Source of the DNA: Bacteroidales bacterium
GTDB taxonomy: Bacteria; Bacteroidota; Bacteroidia; Bacteroidales; F082
DNA length: 53,909 bases
Assembly (NCBI GenBank): GCA_017645245.1
Contig: JAGCPG010000131.1
Coordinates: forward strand, 1-53,909
Direction: 5' to 3'
Shown here in pieces: positions 43,822 through 53,264 of this stretch. The number at the start of each line of letters is the position of its first letter. The stretch's first letter is position 1. The position numbers and the translations under genes are program-made. The notes under the pieces are model-generated. The model saw nothing but the letters and a program-made list of their open reading frames with translations, was not told the DNA's origin and made no database searches.

Positions 43822-45603
43822 ATGAAATTCTCAAAAGTAGTCCTTGCCGCATTTCTCGGCACCTTGATCGCCTTGTTGATCAACTTCTTTGTAAAAGTCG
43901 GCGTGATCACCTCCATGATCTCAAGCTTTTCCTCCGATTCGGAGACTTCAACCGTCGTGAAGCCCAATTCGGTGCTTTATATGAAACTCAATTATGAAAT
44001 TCCGGATCGCACCGTCGACAACCCCTTCGGAAGCATCGACTTCGGTTCGATGGAGACTCTTGAGTCGACGGGTCTGAACGAAATCTTGCGCAACATCGAA
44101 CATGCCAAGACCGATCCGAACATCAAGGGTATCTATATGGAACTGAGCAGCATACCAACCTCGACAGCAACCTTGGAAGAAATCCGCAGCAAGCTCGTTG
44201 AGTTCAAGGAGTCGGGCAAGTTCATCGCTTGCTATGGCGAGACCTATTCGCAAAGCGCCTATTATGTGGCTTCCATCGCCGATCATATCTGGCTCAATCC
44301 CGAAGGTATGCTCGACTTGCACGGTATGGCCTCCCAAATCATGTTCTACAAGCACTTGCTCGAAAAGCTCGACATTGAAATGCAGATCGTCCGTGGTCCC
44401 AACAACCGCTTCAAGAGCGCTGTGGAGCCTTATTTCCTCGACAAGATGAGCGAGGCCAACCGCGAACAGATGAATAAGCTTTTGGGTACCGTATGGGGCC
44501 AGATTCTGAAAGGTATCAGCGAAACCCGCAACATCAGCGTGGATCAACTTAACCAGATTGCCGACAACCTGGAGCTGATGACCGATGCCAAGAAAGCCTT
44601 GGACTATGGCCTGGTCGACCAACTGTATTACAAGGATCAGGTGCTGGCTGAACTGAAAACCATGACTGACAGTAAGGATAAAATCAATGCGGTGAACAAC
44701 GAAAACTACGCCAAATCCTATAAAGACAAGAACAAGAGCAAGAATGAGGTGGCCGTGATCTATGCCTCGGGTCAAATCTTTGACGGCAAAGGCGATGAAG
44801 AGCAGAACATCTATTCAGAGAACCTCTCCAAGACCATCCGCAAGGCCCGTGAGGACAAGGACGTAAAGGCTGTCGTGCTGCGTGTCAACTCCCCTGGTGG
44901 CAGCGCCGTGGCTTCGGCCATTATCGGTCGTGAGCTCGATCTGACCAAAGAGGTGAAGCCAGTCATCGTTTCCATGGGTAACTACGCCGCTTCAGGCGGT
45001 TACTGGATCTCGGCCAAGGGCGACTACATCTTTGCCGATCCCACCACACTCACCGGTTCCATCGGCGTGTTCGGCACCTTCCCGAACATGAAGGGTTTCT
45101 TCAACGACAAGATCGGCCTGACCTTCGATGTGGCCAAGACCAACGAGAATGCCGACTTCGGCAGTGTGGCCGAGCCGCTGACGCCTTTCCAATATGCCAA
45201 GTTGCAGGAAAACGTTGTGAAGACTTACGACGATTTTACCCGTCGCGTGGCTGAAGGCCGTGGCATGCGCCAGAGCTATGTGGACAGCATCGGACAAGGC
45301 CGCGTGTGGGCTGGCGCCGACGCCATTGAATTAGGCCTCGTCGACCAACTCGGTGACCTGGAAGACGCCATTGCCTACGCTGTGAAGAAGGCTGGACTCA
45401 GTGATGACTACAAGGTGGTGGAACTTCCCAAGACCAAGGATTTCTTCACCCGCTTGATGGAGTCGATGAACAAGTCCGACGAGATCGATGCCGCTGTGCG
45501 CCAGAAACTTGGCGTGTATTACCACTATGTCGAAGCTTTGGAGAACGTCCAAAAGAACACGGGTATCCAGGCCAGGATGCCGTTTGATTTGATCATCGAA
45601 TAA
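43822..45603 (+). CDS. sppA: Signal peptide peptidase SppA, 67K type
   Basis: The 593-residue protein has an N-terminal membrane helix (about 10-35) and two ClpP/crotonase-like halves. The catalytic Lys198 is in NRFKSAVEPYF and the nucleophile Ser391 in NYAASGGYW, followed by TLTGSIGVFG. This matches the Ser-Lys dyad of E. coli SppA (Lys209/Ser409). It degrades cleaved signal peptides in the membrane. Full length. It is convergent with the ABC-F gene, two bases apart. Confidence 0.95.
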   Translation: MKFSKVVLAAFLGTLIALLINFFVKVGVITSMISSFSSDSETSTVVKPNSVLYMKLNYEIPDRTVDNPFGSIDFGSMETLESTGLNEILRNIEHAKTDPNIKGIYMELSSIPTSTATLEEIRSKLVEFKESGKFIACYGETYSQSAYYVASIADHIWLNPEGMLDLHGMASQIMFYKHLLEKLDIEMQIVRGPNNRFKSAVEPYFLDKMSEANREQMNKLLGTVWGQILKGISETRNISVDQLNQIADNLELMTDAKKALDYGLVDQLYYKDQVLAELKTMTDSKDKINAVNNENYAKSYKDKNKSKNEVAVIYASGQIFDGKGDEEQNIYSENLSKTIRKAREDKDVKAVVLRVNSPGGSAVASAIIGRELDLTKEVKPVIVSMGNYAASGGYWISAKGDYIFADPTTLTGSIGVFGTFPNMKGFFNDKIGLTFDVAKTNENADFGSVAEPLTPFQYAKLQENVVKTYDDFTRRVAEGRGMRQSYVDSIGQGRVWAGADAIELGLVDQLGDLEDAIAYAVKKAGLSDDYKVVELPKTKDFFTRLMESMNKSDEIDAAVRQKLGVYYHYVEALENVQKNTGIQARMPFDLIIE

Positions 45604-45605
45604 CG

Positions 45606-47558
45606 TTAATCGTATTCCGCCATCACTTCCTCACGCTCCAACTGCTTCTCGCCCCATTGGTCCATAAGTTGTTGGAGCGTTTCTTTTTTCTTGCCGTAAG
45701 CCCAATACCAATCATTGTCGATCTTGATTTCGGGATGCACTGTGGGATTTGCCATGATGGCGTCCTGCTCGGCCAATTCGGCTTCCAATTGGCTGATGGC
45801 ATCCTCAAGACGCTGAATCTCCTTGTCCACCTTGCGCAGCTTGGCGTCGATCTGCTTCTTGCGCTCGTAGTTGATCTTGTTTTGCGAAATGGGCTCGGGT
45901 GCAACGGTTTTGGGTTGTTGCTTGGCGGCGATCTCCAACTCTTTCAGGTGGCTGAGATTCTTCTGTTCCAAGAAATCATAGATGTCACCAATGTATTCCT
46001 TGATATGGGGCTTCTTGAACTCATACACCTTGTTGGTCAGCCCTTGCAGGAAGTCGCGGTCGTGTGAGACGATGATCAGGGTGCCGTCGTATTGGATCAA
46101 GGCGTTCTTCAGGATGTCCTTCGAGAGCATATCCAGGTGGTTGGTGGGCTCGTCCAACACCAAGAGGTTAGTAGGGAAGAGGAGCATCTTGGCTAGCGAC
46201 AGACGGGCTTTCTCGCCGCCCGAAAGCACTTTCACTTTCTTGTCAATGTCATCGCCACGGAAGAGGAAAGCGCCCAGCAATCCTTTGACTTTCAAGCGCA
46301 TGTCGCCGACGGCCACATCGTCCAAAGTCTCAAACACGGTCTTGTTCATGTCGAGCATGTCCTGCTGGTTCTGGGCATAGTAGCCTATCTTGACCTCATG
46401 GCCCAGCTTTACTTCGCCTTCATGGTCGAGCACCCCACAGATGATCTTCGAGAGGGTGGACTTGCCCTCGCCGTTGCGACCCACGAAGGCGATCTTTTCC
46501 CCACGGGGAATCAACAGATTCACGTCATTCAGCACCACATTGTCGCCGTAGGCTTTACCCACGTGGTTGAGCTCCAGTGAGACCTTTCCGCTATGCGGCG
46601 CAGGCGGGAAACGGAAGTGGATGGCGGTCTTGTCGATGTCATCCACGGTGATCTCCTCCATCTTTTCCAGCAGCTTCACGCGGCTCTGCACCTGCTTGGC
46701 CTTGGTGGCCTTGTAGCGGAAACGCTCAATAAAAGCCTCAATCTCCTTGATCTCACGCTGCTGGTTGTTGAAGGCGTTGCGCTGCATGTCCACGCGCTCT
46801 TCCCTCAACGACACATAATCGGAATAGGAGGCCTTGTAATCATAGATCTTGCCGTTGCTGATCTCGATGGTGCGGATGGTGATGTTGTCCAAGAAAGCAC
46901 GGTCGTGCGAGACCATCAGGATGGCGCCGTAGTAGGTCTTCAGGAAGCCTTCAAGCCATTGGATGGACTCGATGTCAAGGTGGTTGGTTGGCTCGTCGAG
47001 AAGTAAAAGATTTGGCTTTCTCAATAGGATCTTGGCCAGCTCCACGCGCATCTGCCATCCGTTGCTGAATTCCCGCATGGGGCGTGGCATGTCCTCGTGC
47101 TCGAAGCCCAATCCCACCAGGATGCGTTCAGCTTCGCCCTCGATGGAGTTGCCGCCCATCATGGCGAGACGGTCGTTAAGCAGGTTGAGATGCTCGATCA
47201 GCCGTTGGTATTCACGGCTTTCGTAATCGGTGCGATCCATCATCTCCTGTTGTAAGCGCTCCACTTCGGCCTCCAGTTGGTGGTATTCGTCGAAGGCCGA
47301 CATGGCCTCATCCAGCACCGTCTTGGGGCTATCCACGTTCTTTTCCTGAGGCAGATAGCCTATGGTGATGCCTTCGGGGATGATGACATCGCCCTTGGAA
47401 GGCTGTTCCAGTCCACAGATGAGCCTGAGCAGTGTGGTCTTGCCGGCGCCGTTGTGACCGACCAAGCCAATGCGATCTTTCTCCCTAATCAGGAAGTTGA
47501 TGTTGGTGAAGAGATCCTCACCGGTGAAATGCATGCTCAGGTTCTGGATGGAGATCAT
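45606..47558 (-). CDS. ABC-F family ATPase
   Basis: The 650-residue protein has two ABC cassettes with no membrane part. Walker A motifs are GHNGAGKTTLL (about 34) and GRNGEGKSTLS (about 360), with the signatures FSNGWQMRVELAKILL and LSGGEKARLSLAKMLL. The linker between them is rich in charged residues. The C-terminal extension (about 550-640) is a coiled coil (KKQIDAKLRKVDKEIQRLED), as in Uup-type proteins. ABC-F proteins act on the ribosome; some give antibiotic resistance, but this type is mostly housekeeping. The start overlaps the cstA stop by four bases. Confidence 0.9.
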   Translation of the reverse strand: MISIQNLSMHFTGEDLFTNINFLIREKDRIGLVGHNGAGKTTLLRLICGLEQPSKGDVIIPEGITIGYLPQEKNVDSPKTVLDEAMSAFDEYHQLEAEVERLQQEMMDRTDYESREYQRLIEHLNLLNDRLAMMGGNSIEGEAERILVGLGFEHEDMPRPMREFSNGWQMRVELAKILLRKPNLLLLDEPTNHLDIESIQWLEGFLKTYYGAILMVSHDRAFLDNITIRTIEISNGKIYDYKASYSDYVSLREERVDMQRNAFNNQQREIKEIEAFIERFRYKATKAKQVQSRVKLLEKMEEITVDDIDKTAIHFRFPPAPHSGKVSLELNHVGKAYGDNVVLNDVNLLIPRGEKIAFVGRNGEGKSTLSKIICGVLDHEGEVKLGHEVKIGYYAQNQQDMLDMNKTVFETLDDVAVGDMRLKVKGLLGAFLFRGDDIDKKVKVLSGGEKARLSLAKMLLFPTNLLVLDEPTNHLDMLSKDILKNALIQYDGTLIIVSHDRDFLQGLTNKVYEFKKPHIKEYIGDIYDFLEQKNLSHLKELEIAAKQQPKTVAPEPISQNKINYERKKQIDAKLRKVDKEIQRLEDAISQLEAELAEQDAIMANPTVHPEIKIDNDWYWAYGKKKETLQQLMDQWGEKQLEREEVMAEYD

Positions 47559-49000
47559 TTATGCTTTCTTTTCCAAACCCAAAATGAAACCAATGCGATC
47601 AAGGTGATGGCTGCGCCAATGCCATATCCCACGGGGCGTGGCAACACTGATCCGAGACCTCCGTCAGAGGCTTTGGCCACAAAGAGGAAGCAACCCGTCA
47701 CCATGGTCATGAAGAGGGCGGGGAAGAAGGTGAAGAAATACCAATGCTTGCCCTTGCTCTTCCAAAGGTATACCGTGATGGCCCACAGCGTAACCGTGGC
47801 GAGCACTTGGTTGGCCCAGGCGAAATAGCGCCAAATCAACTGGAAGCCTTTGGCATCGGCGATGCTATAGACCAGGATGGCAGCCGTGACTGCGAACATC
47901 GGGATGGCGATGATCAGACGGTTCTTGATGGGCTTCTGGTCGAAATGCAGGAAGTCGGCGAATATTAAACGGGCCGAACGCATGGCCGTGTCGCCCGAGG
48001 TGACGGCGGCGCTGATCACACCCAGGATGGTGATGGTGGCGATGACAGGCGTGAACCAGGTGTTGGCGATGATGCCCACGATGGCCGCACCGCTTTTGCC
48101 AGTGACATCCACCACGCTGTCGGGACCGAAGAAATAAGCGGCAGCGGCAGCCCAAATCAAGGCGACGATGCCTTCGGTGATCATGGCACCATAGAAGATC
48201 GGTCTGCCTTGTTTCTCGTTGATCATGCAGCGCGCCATCAGCGGCGACTGGGTGGCGTGGAAGCCCGAGATGGCACCGCAAGCGATCGAGATGAACATCA
48301 TCGGGAAGATGGGGTTGTTGGCCGCGTCGGGATGACGGTTCTGCAAGCCGCTCCACAGCTCAGGAATCTCGGGTTTATAGATGATAAAGGCAATGAAGAT
48401 GGCCACGGCCATGCCCAACAACAAGATGCCGAAGATGGGGTAGATCTTGCCGATGAGTTTGTCAATCGGTAACAATGTGGCTATCAGGTAATAAGCCAAA
48501 ATGATGATGATCCAAACGTAGGGGTTCCAACCTTGGGTGAAATGGGCGTTGAGCAAGGTGGCCGGGGTGCTCACAAACACCACCCCGACCAAGATCATCA
48601 GGAGGATGGTGAAGGCGCGCATGATCTGCTTGGCGGTGTTGCCCAAATAAGTGCCATGAATCTCAGGAAGGCTGGCGCCTTTGTCCCTCAAGGAAATCAT
48701 GCCTGCCAGATAGTCGTGGACGGCACCGGCGAAGATGCTGCCCAACACGATCCACAGGAAAGATGCCGTGCCGAACTGCGCACCCATGATGGCCCCAATG
48801 ATGGGACCCACGCCGGCGATGTTCAGGAACTGGATCAGGAAGATCCTCCAAGGCTTCATGGGTACATAGTCCACGCCGTCGGCCATGGTGGTGGCAGGCG
48901 TAGCCCTATTCGGATCCGCCCCGAAGAGCTTCTCAACGATCTTTCCGTAAATCAAATAGCCGAGAATCAATACGGCTAACGCGATAAAAAAGGTGATCAT
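47555..49000 (-). CDS. cstA: Carbon starvation protein CstA family transporter
   Basis: The 481-residue protein has about 13 hydrophobic helices. The conserved N-terminus (KPWRIFLIQFLNIAGVGPI, IMGAQFGTASFLWIVLGSIF) and the FHATQSPLMARCMINEKQGR segment are diagnostic of CstA. Family members import pyruvate or peptides during starvation. It is shorter than E. coli CstA (about 700), as is usual in Bacteroidota. Overlaps both prfB and the ABC-F gene by four bases. Confidence 0.9.
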   Translation of the reverse strand: MITFFIALAVLILGYLIYGKIVEKLFGADPNRATPATTMADGVDYVPMKPWRIFLIQFLNIAGVGPIIGAIMGAQFGTASFLWIVLGSIFAGAVHDYLAGMISLRDKGASLPEIHGTYLGNTAKQIMRAFTILLMILVGVVFVSTPATLLNAHFTQGWNPYVWIIIILAYYLIATLLPIDKLIGKIYPIFGILLLGMAVAIFIAFIIYKPEIPELWSGLQNRHPDAANNPIFPMMFISIACGAISGFHATQSPLMARCMINEKQGRPIFYGAMITEGIVALIWAAAAAYFFGPDSVVDVTGKSGAAIVGIIANTWFTPVIATITILGVISAAVTSGDTAMRSARLIFADFLHFDQKPIKNRLIIAIPMFAVTAAILVYSIADAKGFQLIWRYFAWANQVLATVTLWAITVYLWKSKGKHWYFFTFFPALFMTMVTGCFLFVAKASDGGLGSVLPRPVGYGIGAAITLIALVSFWVWKRKHK

Positions 49001-50113
49001 GATTTCTTTCCTCCAAATTGCATCAGATATGATTTAAGGAATTCGTCGATATTGCCGTCCATCACGCCTTGAACGTCGGAGGTTTGGTAATTGGTGCGAT
49101 GGTCCTTCACGCGACGGTCGTCGAACACATAGCTGCGGATTTGCGAACCCCACTCAATTTTCAGTTTACCAGCCTCGATCTTGTTCTGCTCCTCCATGCG
49201 GTGGCGCATCTCGCGGTCGTAAAGTTGTGACTTCAAGAGGCGCAGGGCGTTCTCCTTGTTCTTGGGCTGGTCGCGGGTTTCGGTATTTTCAATCAAGATC
49301 TCCTCTTCCTCACCCGTGTATGGATCCTTGTATTGGTAGCGCAAACGCACGCCCGACTCCACTTTGTTCACATTCTGTCCACCGGCACCGCCGCTGCGGA
49401 AGGTGTCCCACGACAACCTCGATTGTTCCACCACAATCTCGATGCTATCGTCGATGAGCGGCGTGACGAAAACCGAGGCAAATGAGGTCATACGCTTGCC
49501 TTGGGCGTTGTAAGGGCTCACACGCACCAGACGGTGCACGCCGTTCTCGCCTTTCAGGTAGCCGTATGCATATTCGCCTTCGAGCTTCATCGTCACCTGC
49601 TTAATTCCTGCGTCTTCAGCTTCCAAAAGGTTCGAGATGGTGAGCTTGTATTTGTGGTTTTCAGCATAACGCATGTACATGCGCATCAGCATCTGCGCCC
49701 AGTCTTGGGCCTCGGTGCCACCCGCGCCGGCGTTGATCTTCAGCACGGCGCTCATCGGGTCGGCTTCCTCCTGAAGCATGTTCTTGAACTCCAAATCCTC
49801 GATAGTCTTCAAGGCGTCGGCATACTGTGCGTCCACCTCTTCCTCGGTGGCCTCGCCTTCCTTGGCGAAATCGAATAGCACGGCCAAGTCGTTATAAGCG
49901 TCTTCGGCTTGCTTGTAGCCGTTGAGCCAGCCCTTCACCTCGCGAACCTTCTTCATGGTGGCTTCGGCGGCTTTGGGATCCGCCCAAAATTGAGGGTCTT
50001 GGGTCTTTTCGTCTAATTCTTGGGCCTCGATGGTACGACGGTCCACGTCAAAGATACCTCCTCAAGGCCTCAGTCCTCTTACATAAATCTTTAAGTTGGT
50101 CAGCAGTGATCAT
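48997..50113 (-). CDS. prfB: Peptide chain release factor 2 with +1 programmed frameshift
   Basis: A 21-codon zero frame starts with ATG at 50113 (MITADQLKDLCKRTEALRRYL) and hits TGA at 50050-50048. Just before it is AGGAGG TAT CTT TGA C (Shine-Dalgarno-like sequence, then CTTTGAC), the classical RF2 frameshift site. After a +1 shift the frame continues to 48997, giving 371 residues. GGAGGQNVNK holds the GGQ motif. The stop-reading motif is SPY (VSPYNAQGKRMTSF) where E. coli RF2 has SPF. It releases peptides at UGA/UAA, and the site autoregulates by RF2 level. Without the shift the frame is only 349 residues from a GTG at 50046. Confidence 0.95.
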
Positions 50114-50137
50114 AATATAATAGGTGTTTTGAGGGTG

Positions 50138-50145
50138 CAAAGGTA
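50138..50145 (-). promoter_or_regulatory. -7 box (TACCTTTG) of prfB
   Basis: Minus-strand TACCTTTG (50145-50138) is 24 bases before the prfB ATG at 50113. It supports the 50113 start and hence the frameshift. Confidence 0.5.
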
Positions 50146-50154
50146 GTGAAAAAT

Positions 50155-50182
50155 GAGAATTGAGAGGTGAGAATTGAGAGGT
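50155..50182. repeat. Tandem 14-bp direct repeat
   Basis: GAGAATTGAGAGGT occurs twice back to back (50155-50168 and 50169-50182), between the divergent promoters of prfB and the TPR-HTH gene. Confidence 0.8.
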
Positions 50183-50188
50183 GTTTTA

Positions 50189-50196
50189 TATTTTTG
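50189..50196 (+). promoter_or_regulatory. -7 box (TATTTTTG) of the TPR-HTH regulator
   Basis: TATTTTTG at 50189-50196 is followed by the ATG only four bases later (50201), so the transcript is probably leaderless. No TTG at the usual distance. Confidence 0.5.
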
Positions 50197-50200
50197 CTCC

Positions 50201-51643
50201 ATGAAACAGTTAAGGATCATAGGATTTTTGATGCTTTTGGCGTTTTCGGCTTGTAGGTCTAATCCACAGGAGGCTCGCCAAGCCGCCCGCGATGCCTTGG
50301 AAGATGCTCGCATCCAGTTGGATTCAGGCAACAAGATGGAAGCCATGCGTTTGTTCAAGGAGGCGGAGCGATACGGTCTTTTGGCCGATGATACGCTGAC
50401 CGTGGCTCATGCGCGGTTCAATATTGCGAAATGCTTGGGCGTTTTTTCTGATGAAAAAGAGTTCGTTTCGTTGTTGAAGTCTGCCGACGAAGGCTTTGGC
50501 GATGATTACACTGAGCGTGTCAGGGTGATGACAGCTTTGGGCGATTACTACCAATTCCATAAGCAATTCGACAGTGCGGAGTTCTATTTGAATCGGGCAA
50601 TGGACTATGCGGAACGAAGTGGCACGATTGAAGCCAAACGTTGGGTCTTATCCGCTTTTCATGTGAAGTGTTTCAACGCTAAGGATTTGGAAAAGTCTGG
50701 CGATTACCTGCGGCAGTTCCTTCAGACCTACCTTCCCGAGGTGAGCGACAGTGTGTTGATGTATTATTACCACGACATGGGGAACATCTATTATAAGATG
50801 GGCAACATGGATTCGATGGCCTATTGTTATGGGCGGTTGGAGGAGATTGTAACCCGTTTAAACCCAGATGGTTGCAATCCCAATGGGGATACTTGGTATT
50901 ACTATGGGACACTCGCCAATTTTGCCGAGATGCGCGGCGATTATGAGAAAGCTTGCGAATATAGATACCAGTATGATAAAGGCGATGTGCATCGCTATTT
51001 AGAGGAACGGGAGAACAACCTCGCACTTATCAGCCAAAAATATGACACTGCGGTGATGCAGAACGAGTTGAACGAAAAAATCATTCATAAACAACGCGTT
51101 ATCATCCTTATCAGTGGATTGGCCGTTTTGGTTTTAGTGGCTTTCTTGATCTCGCAAGTCCGTTTGGCTAGGCGTAGGAAGCGTGAAGCCGAGATCAACG
51201 CCGAACTGTTCCATTTCAAGCAGCAGAACAAGGCCTTGGCACAAAAGGATGCCGAACACGAGCAAATCCGGCAGGATTACGCCGACCGGTTTTCCGAAAC
51301 GCTGGATAAAGAACAGCGGATCATGTTGTTGTTGGACAACTATCTGAATAACAAGCGGCTGAATCTTCTCAACGACTTGGAGCAATCCGTTTTCGGCGAC
51401 AAGGACCATTGGAAGGCCATGCTCGCCGTGGTGGAGGAGAAATACCCCGGCCTCTGGGAAACCCTCGGGCAAAAGTACCCCGACTTAACCGAGGATGAGA
51501 AAAAGTCTTTCATTCTTTCGTATTTCAAAGTTTCACGCCAAGAGGAAGCTGATTATCTCGGAACGACCGTTAACATGGTCGATAAAATCAGGGGTAGGGT
51601 GCGAAAAAAAATGGGAGAGAAAGATACAACGGCTTGGAAATGA
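50201..51643 (+). CDS. TPR-TM-HTH sensor/regulator lipoprotein
   Basis: The 480-residue protein has a lipoprotein signal (MKQLRIIGFLMLLAFSAC, Cys18), TPR-like repeats (about 30-280; RFNIAKCLGVFSDEKEFVSL, LGDYYQFHKQFDSAEFYLNRA), a membrane helix (about 302-320, RVIILISGLAVLVLVAFLI) and a coiled coil. The C-terminal LuxR-like HTH region (about 420-475) includes DEKKSFILSYFKVSRQEEADYLGTT. This resembles the Bacteroidota TPR-TM-HTH regulators (DUF6377-like). A periplasmic repeat domain would sense something and a cytoplasmic domain would bind DNA. The target is unknown. The ATG at 50201 is preferred because it gives the lipoprotein signal. Confidence 0.8.
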   Translation: MKQLRIIGFLMLLAFSACRSNPQEARQAARDALEDARIQLDSGNKMEAMRLFKEAERYGLLADDTLTVAHARFNIAKCLGVFSDEKEFVSLLKSADEGFGDDYTERVRVMTALGDYYQFHKQFDSAEFYLNRAMDYAERSGTIEAKRWVLSAFHVKCFNAKDLEKSGDYLRQFLQTYLPEVSDSVLMYYYHDMGNIYYKMGNMDSMAYCYGRLEEIVTRLNPDGCNPNGDTWYYYGTLANFAEMRGDYEKACEYRYQYDKGDVHRYLEERENNLALISQKYDTAVMQNELNEKIIHKQRVIILISGLAVLVLVAFLISQVRLARRRKREAEINAELFHFKQQNKALAQKDAEHEQIRQDYADRFSETLDKEQRIMLLLDNYLNNKRLNLLNDLEQSVFGDKDHWKAMLAVVEEKYPGLWETLGQKYPDLTEDEKKSFILSYFKVSRQEEADYLGTTVNMVDKIRGRVRKKMGEKDTTAWK

Positions 51644-51863
51644 GCCTCGTAGCTGCTTTGGAGATGGAACTCCCGATGGATTTGACTTTGGAGGCAGAGT
51701 TTCTTTACGACGGCACAAAACACCTCTACAATGGCTATTCTAGGCTTTTTCCTTAGCGAGAAGACGGAGGAAAAGGGCGGCGAACGCAAAATGGCGCAAA
51801 TCGAGGAGCGCGAGTCGCTGATGGAGAGCGAGAAGGATGTCGAGCAGAGGAAGTGATGGTGGA

Positions 51864-53156
51864 TTAATTCTTCAAGCATCCTACAGGAACCACTAAAACG
51901 CCGTCCTTGGGTCGTTTGTAGGCATAGTCGCCGATGCCCGTCAGCACCATCATGAATGACGGCTGCTTCATCTTGGTGGCGTCGATTTTCTCAGCCAATG
52001 CTTTCAGCGTTTTTGCGCCTTCCTCGATGAGGTCTTTTCCGCCCAACTTGATTTCAACGAGGCCGTAGGAACCATCGCGCAGGTGAACCACCGCATCGCA
52101 TTCCAGATTACTCTTGTCGCGGTAGTGGTACACCGTCCCGCCGATGGCATCGGCATAAATGCGGAGGTCTCTCACACAAAGCGTTTCGAAAATCAGCCCG
52201 AAGGTTTTCAGGTCGTTGATGAGATCTTTCGGGCCAAGGCCCAAAGCGGCTGTGGCGATGGAGGGGTCGGAGAAATACCTCGTGTCGGAGGTTCTAATGG
52301 CGGTCTTGCTTCTCAAATTTGGGTTCCAGGCTGCGGAATCCTCAATGACAAAAATCTTTTTTAACGCCTTGATATAGTTGTAGATGGTGTTCTCGCTTAA
52401 GATGTCGGCCTCATTCGTTCTGATGTCTTCCAAAATAGTGCCCGCCGTGGCCTGTGCGCCTTGGTGTCGGGCGTAAGAGCGCATCAGTCGCATGGTCAAC
52501 TCGGGGTCTCGCTCCACTTCATCCACTCGTGAGATGTCGGACCGCACTACGGCTTCATAATACTCAATGGCTTGTGCCAATGCGGCTTTCTCACTTTTCT
52601 TCAACACGGCCTTCGGCCAGCCGCCTCGGCAGGTGAGATAGGCCAAATGGTCAAGGTCGATATGGCTCGTCCCTTCAACTTGCTCGCTTGATTCAAAAAG
52701 TCTTTCCAAACTGACTTCGCCAGTCGAGTCTTCCGATTCCCAAAGGCTCATCGTGCGGAGTTTAAGGTAAGCGATGCGTCCCGTGCCTGAATGGAAGATT
52801 TGTTCGTCTTCGTCCTTGGGTTTGGGCGGAACGGCCGAACCGGTCAGCATGAACTGTCCGTCTTCGTCTCTTCTGTCAACCTCGTTCCGCACGGCATCCC
52901 AAAATTGCGGCGCCAATTGCCATTCGTCAATGAGTCGTGGTGTGTCGCCTTCCAAGAGCTTCCTGATGTTGGTCTTGGCCAAAGTCAAGTTTTGGTTTCT
53001 CGTTTCTGGGTCTGACATGTAAAGGATGCTTTTGGCTTGTTGCGCGGCAAGCGAAGTTTTCCCGCAATATTTTGGTCCCTCAATGAGGACGGCACCCATC
53101 GCTTCCAACTTGTCGGTTAGGATTTGGTCGGCAATTCTGTTTTTGTATTCTTTCAT
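51864..53156 (-). CDS. ATPase with AAA and DUF4143 domains
   Basis: The 430-residue protein has an AAA domain with Walker A GPKYCGKTSLAAQQA (about 28-42) and Walker B PRLIDEWQLAP, and a DUF4143 domain in the C-terminal half with DSAAWNPNLRSKTAIR and LECDAVVHLRDGSYGLVEIKLG, a PD-(D/E)XK-like strand. Such ATPases are common, often mobile or in defence regions, with no firm function. The ATG at 53156 is chosen, because the longer frame begins with a TTG in the -7 box at 53181-53188. Flanked by a 349-base intergenic stretch on its 5' side. Confidence 0.85.
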   Translation of the reverse strand: MKEYKNRIADQILTDKLEAMGAVLIEGPKYCGKTSLAAQQAKSILYMSDPETRNQNLTLAKTNIRKLLEGDTPRLIDEWQLAPQFWDAVRNEVDRRDEDGQFMLTGSAVPPKPKDEDEQIFHSGTGRIAYLKLRTMSLWESEDSTGEVSLERLFESSEQVEGTSHIDLDHLAYLTCRGGWPKAVLKKSEKAALAQAIEYYEAVVRSDISRVDEVERDPELTMRLMRSYARHQGAQATAGTILEDIRTNEADILSENTIYNYIKALKKIFVIEDSAAWNPNLRSKTAIRTSDTRYFSDPSIATAALGLGPKDLINDLKTFGLIFETLCVRDLRIYADAIGGTVYHYRDKSNLECDAVVHLRDGSYGLVEIKLGGKDLIEEGAKTLKALAEKIDATKMKQPSFMMVLTGIGDYAYKRPKDGVLVVPVGCLKN

Positions 53157-53180
53157 GAGAATTTCAATGTTTTTCGAATG

Positions 53181-53188
53181 CAAAAATA
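53181..53188 (-). promoter_or_regulatory. -7 box (TATTTTTG) of the DUF4143 ATPase
   Basis: Minus-strand TATTTTTG (53188-53181) lies 24 bases before the ATG at 53156. Confidence 0.5.
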
Positions 53189-53264
53189 CTGATTTTTTAT
53201 TGAAAAACTAAAATATTTTGAAAATTATTTATATTATTGAAAATCAATAAATAAAGTTGTTTCA

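Noticed and set aside
48997-50046. prfB as a GTG-started 349-residue gene
   Set aside because: The classic frameshift site and 21 upstream codons account for the full-length RF2.
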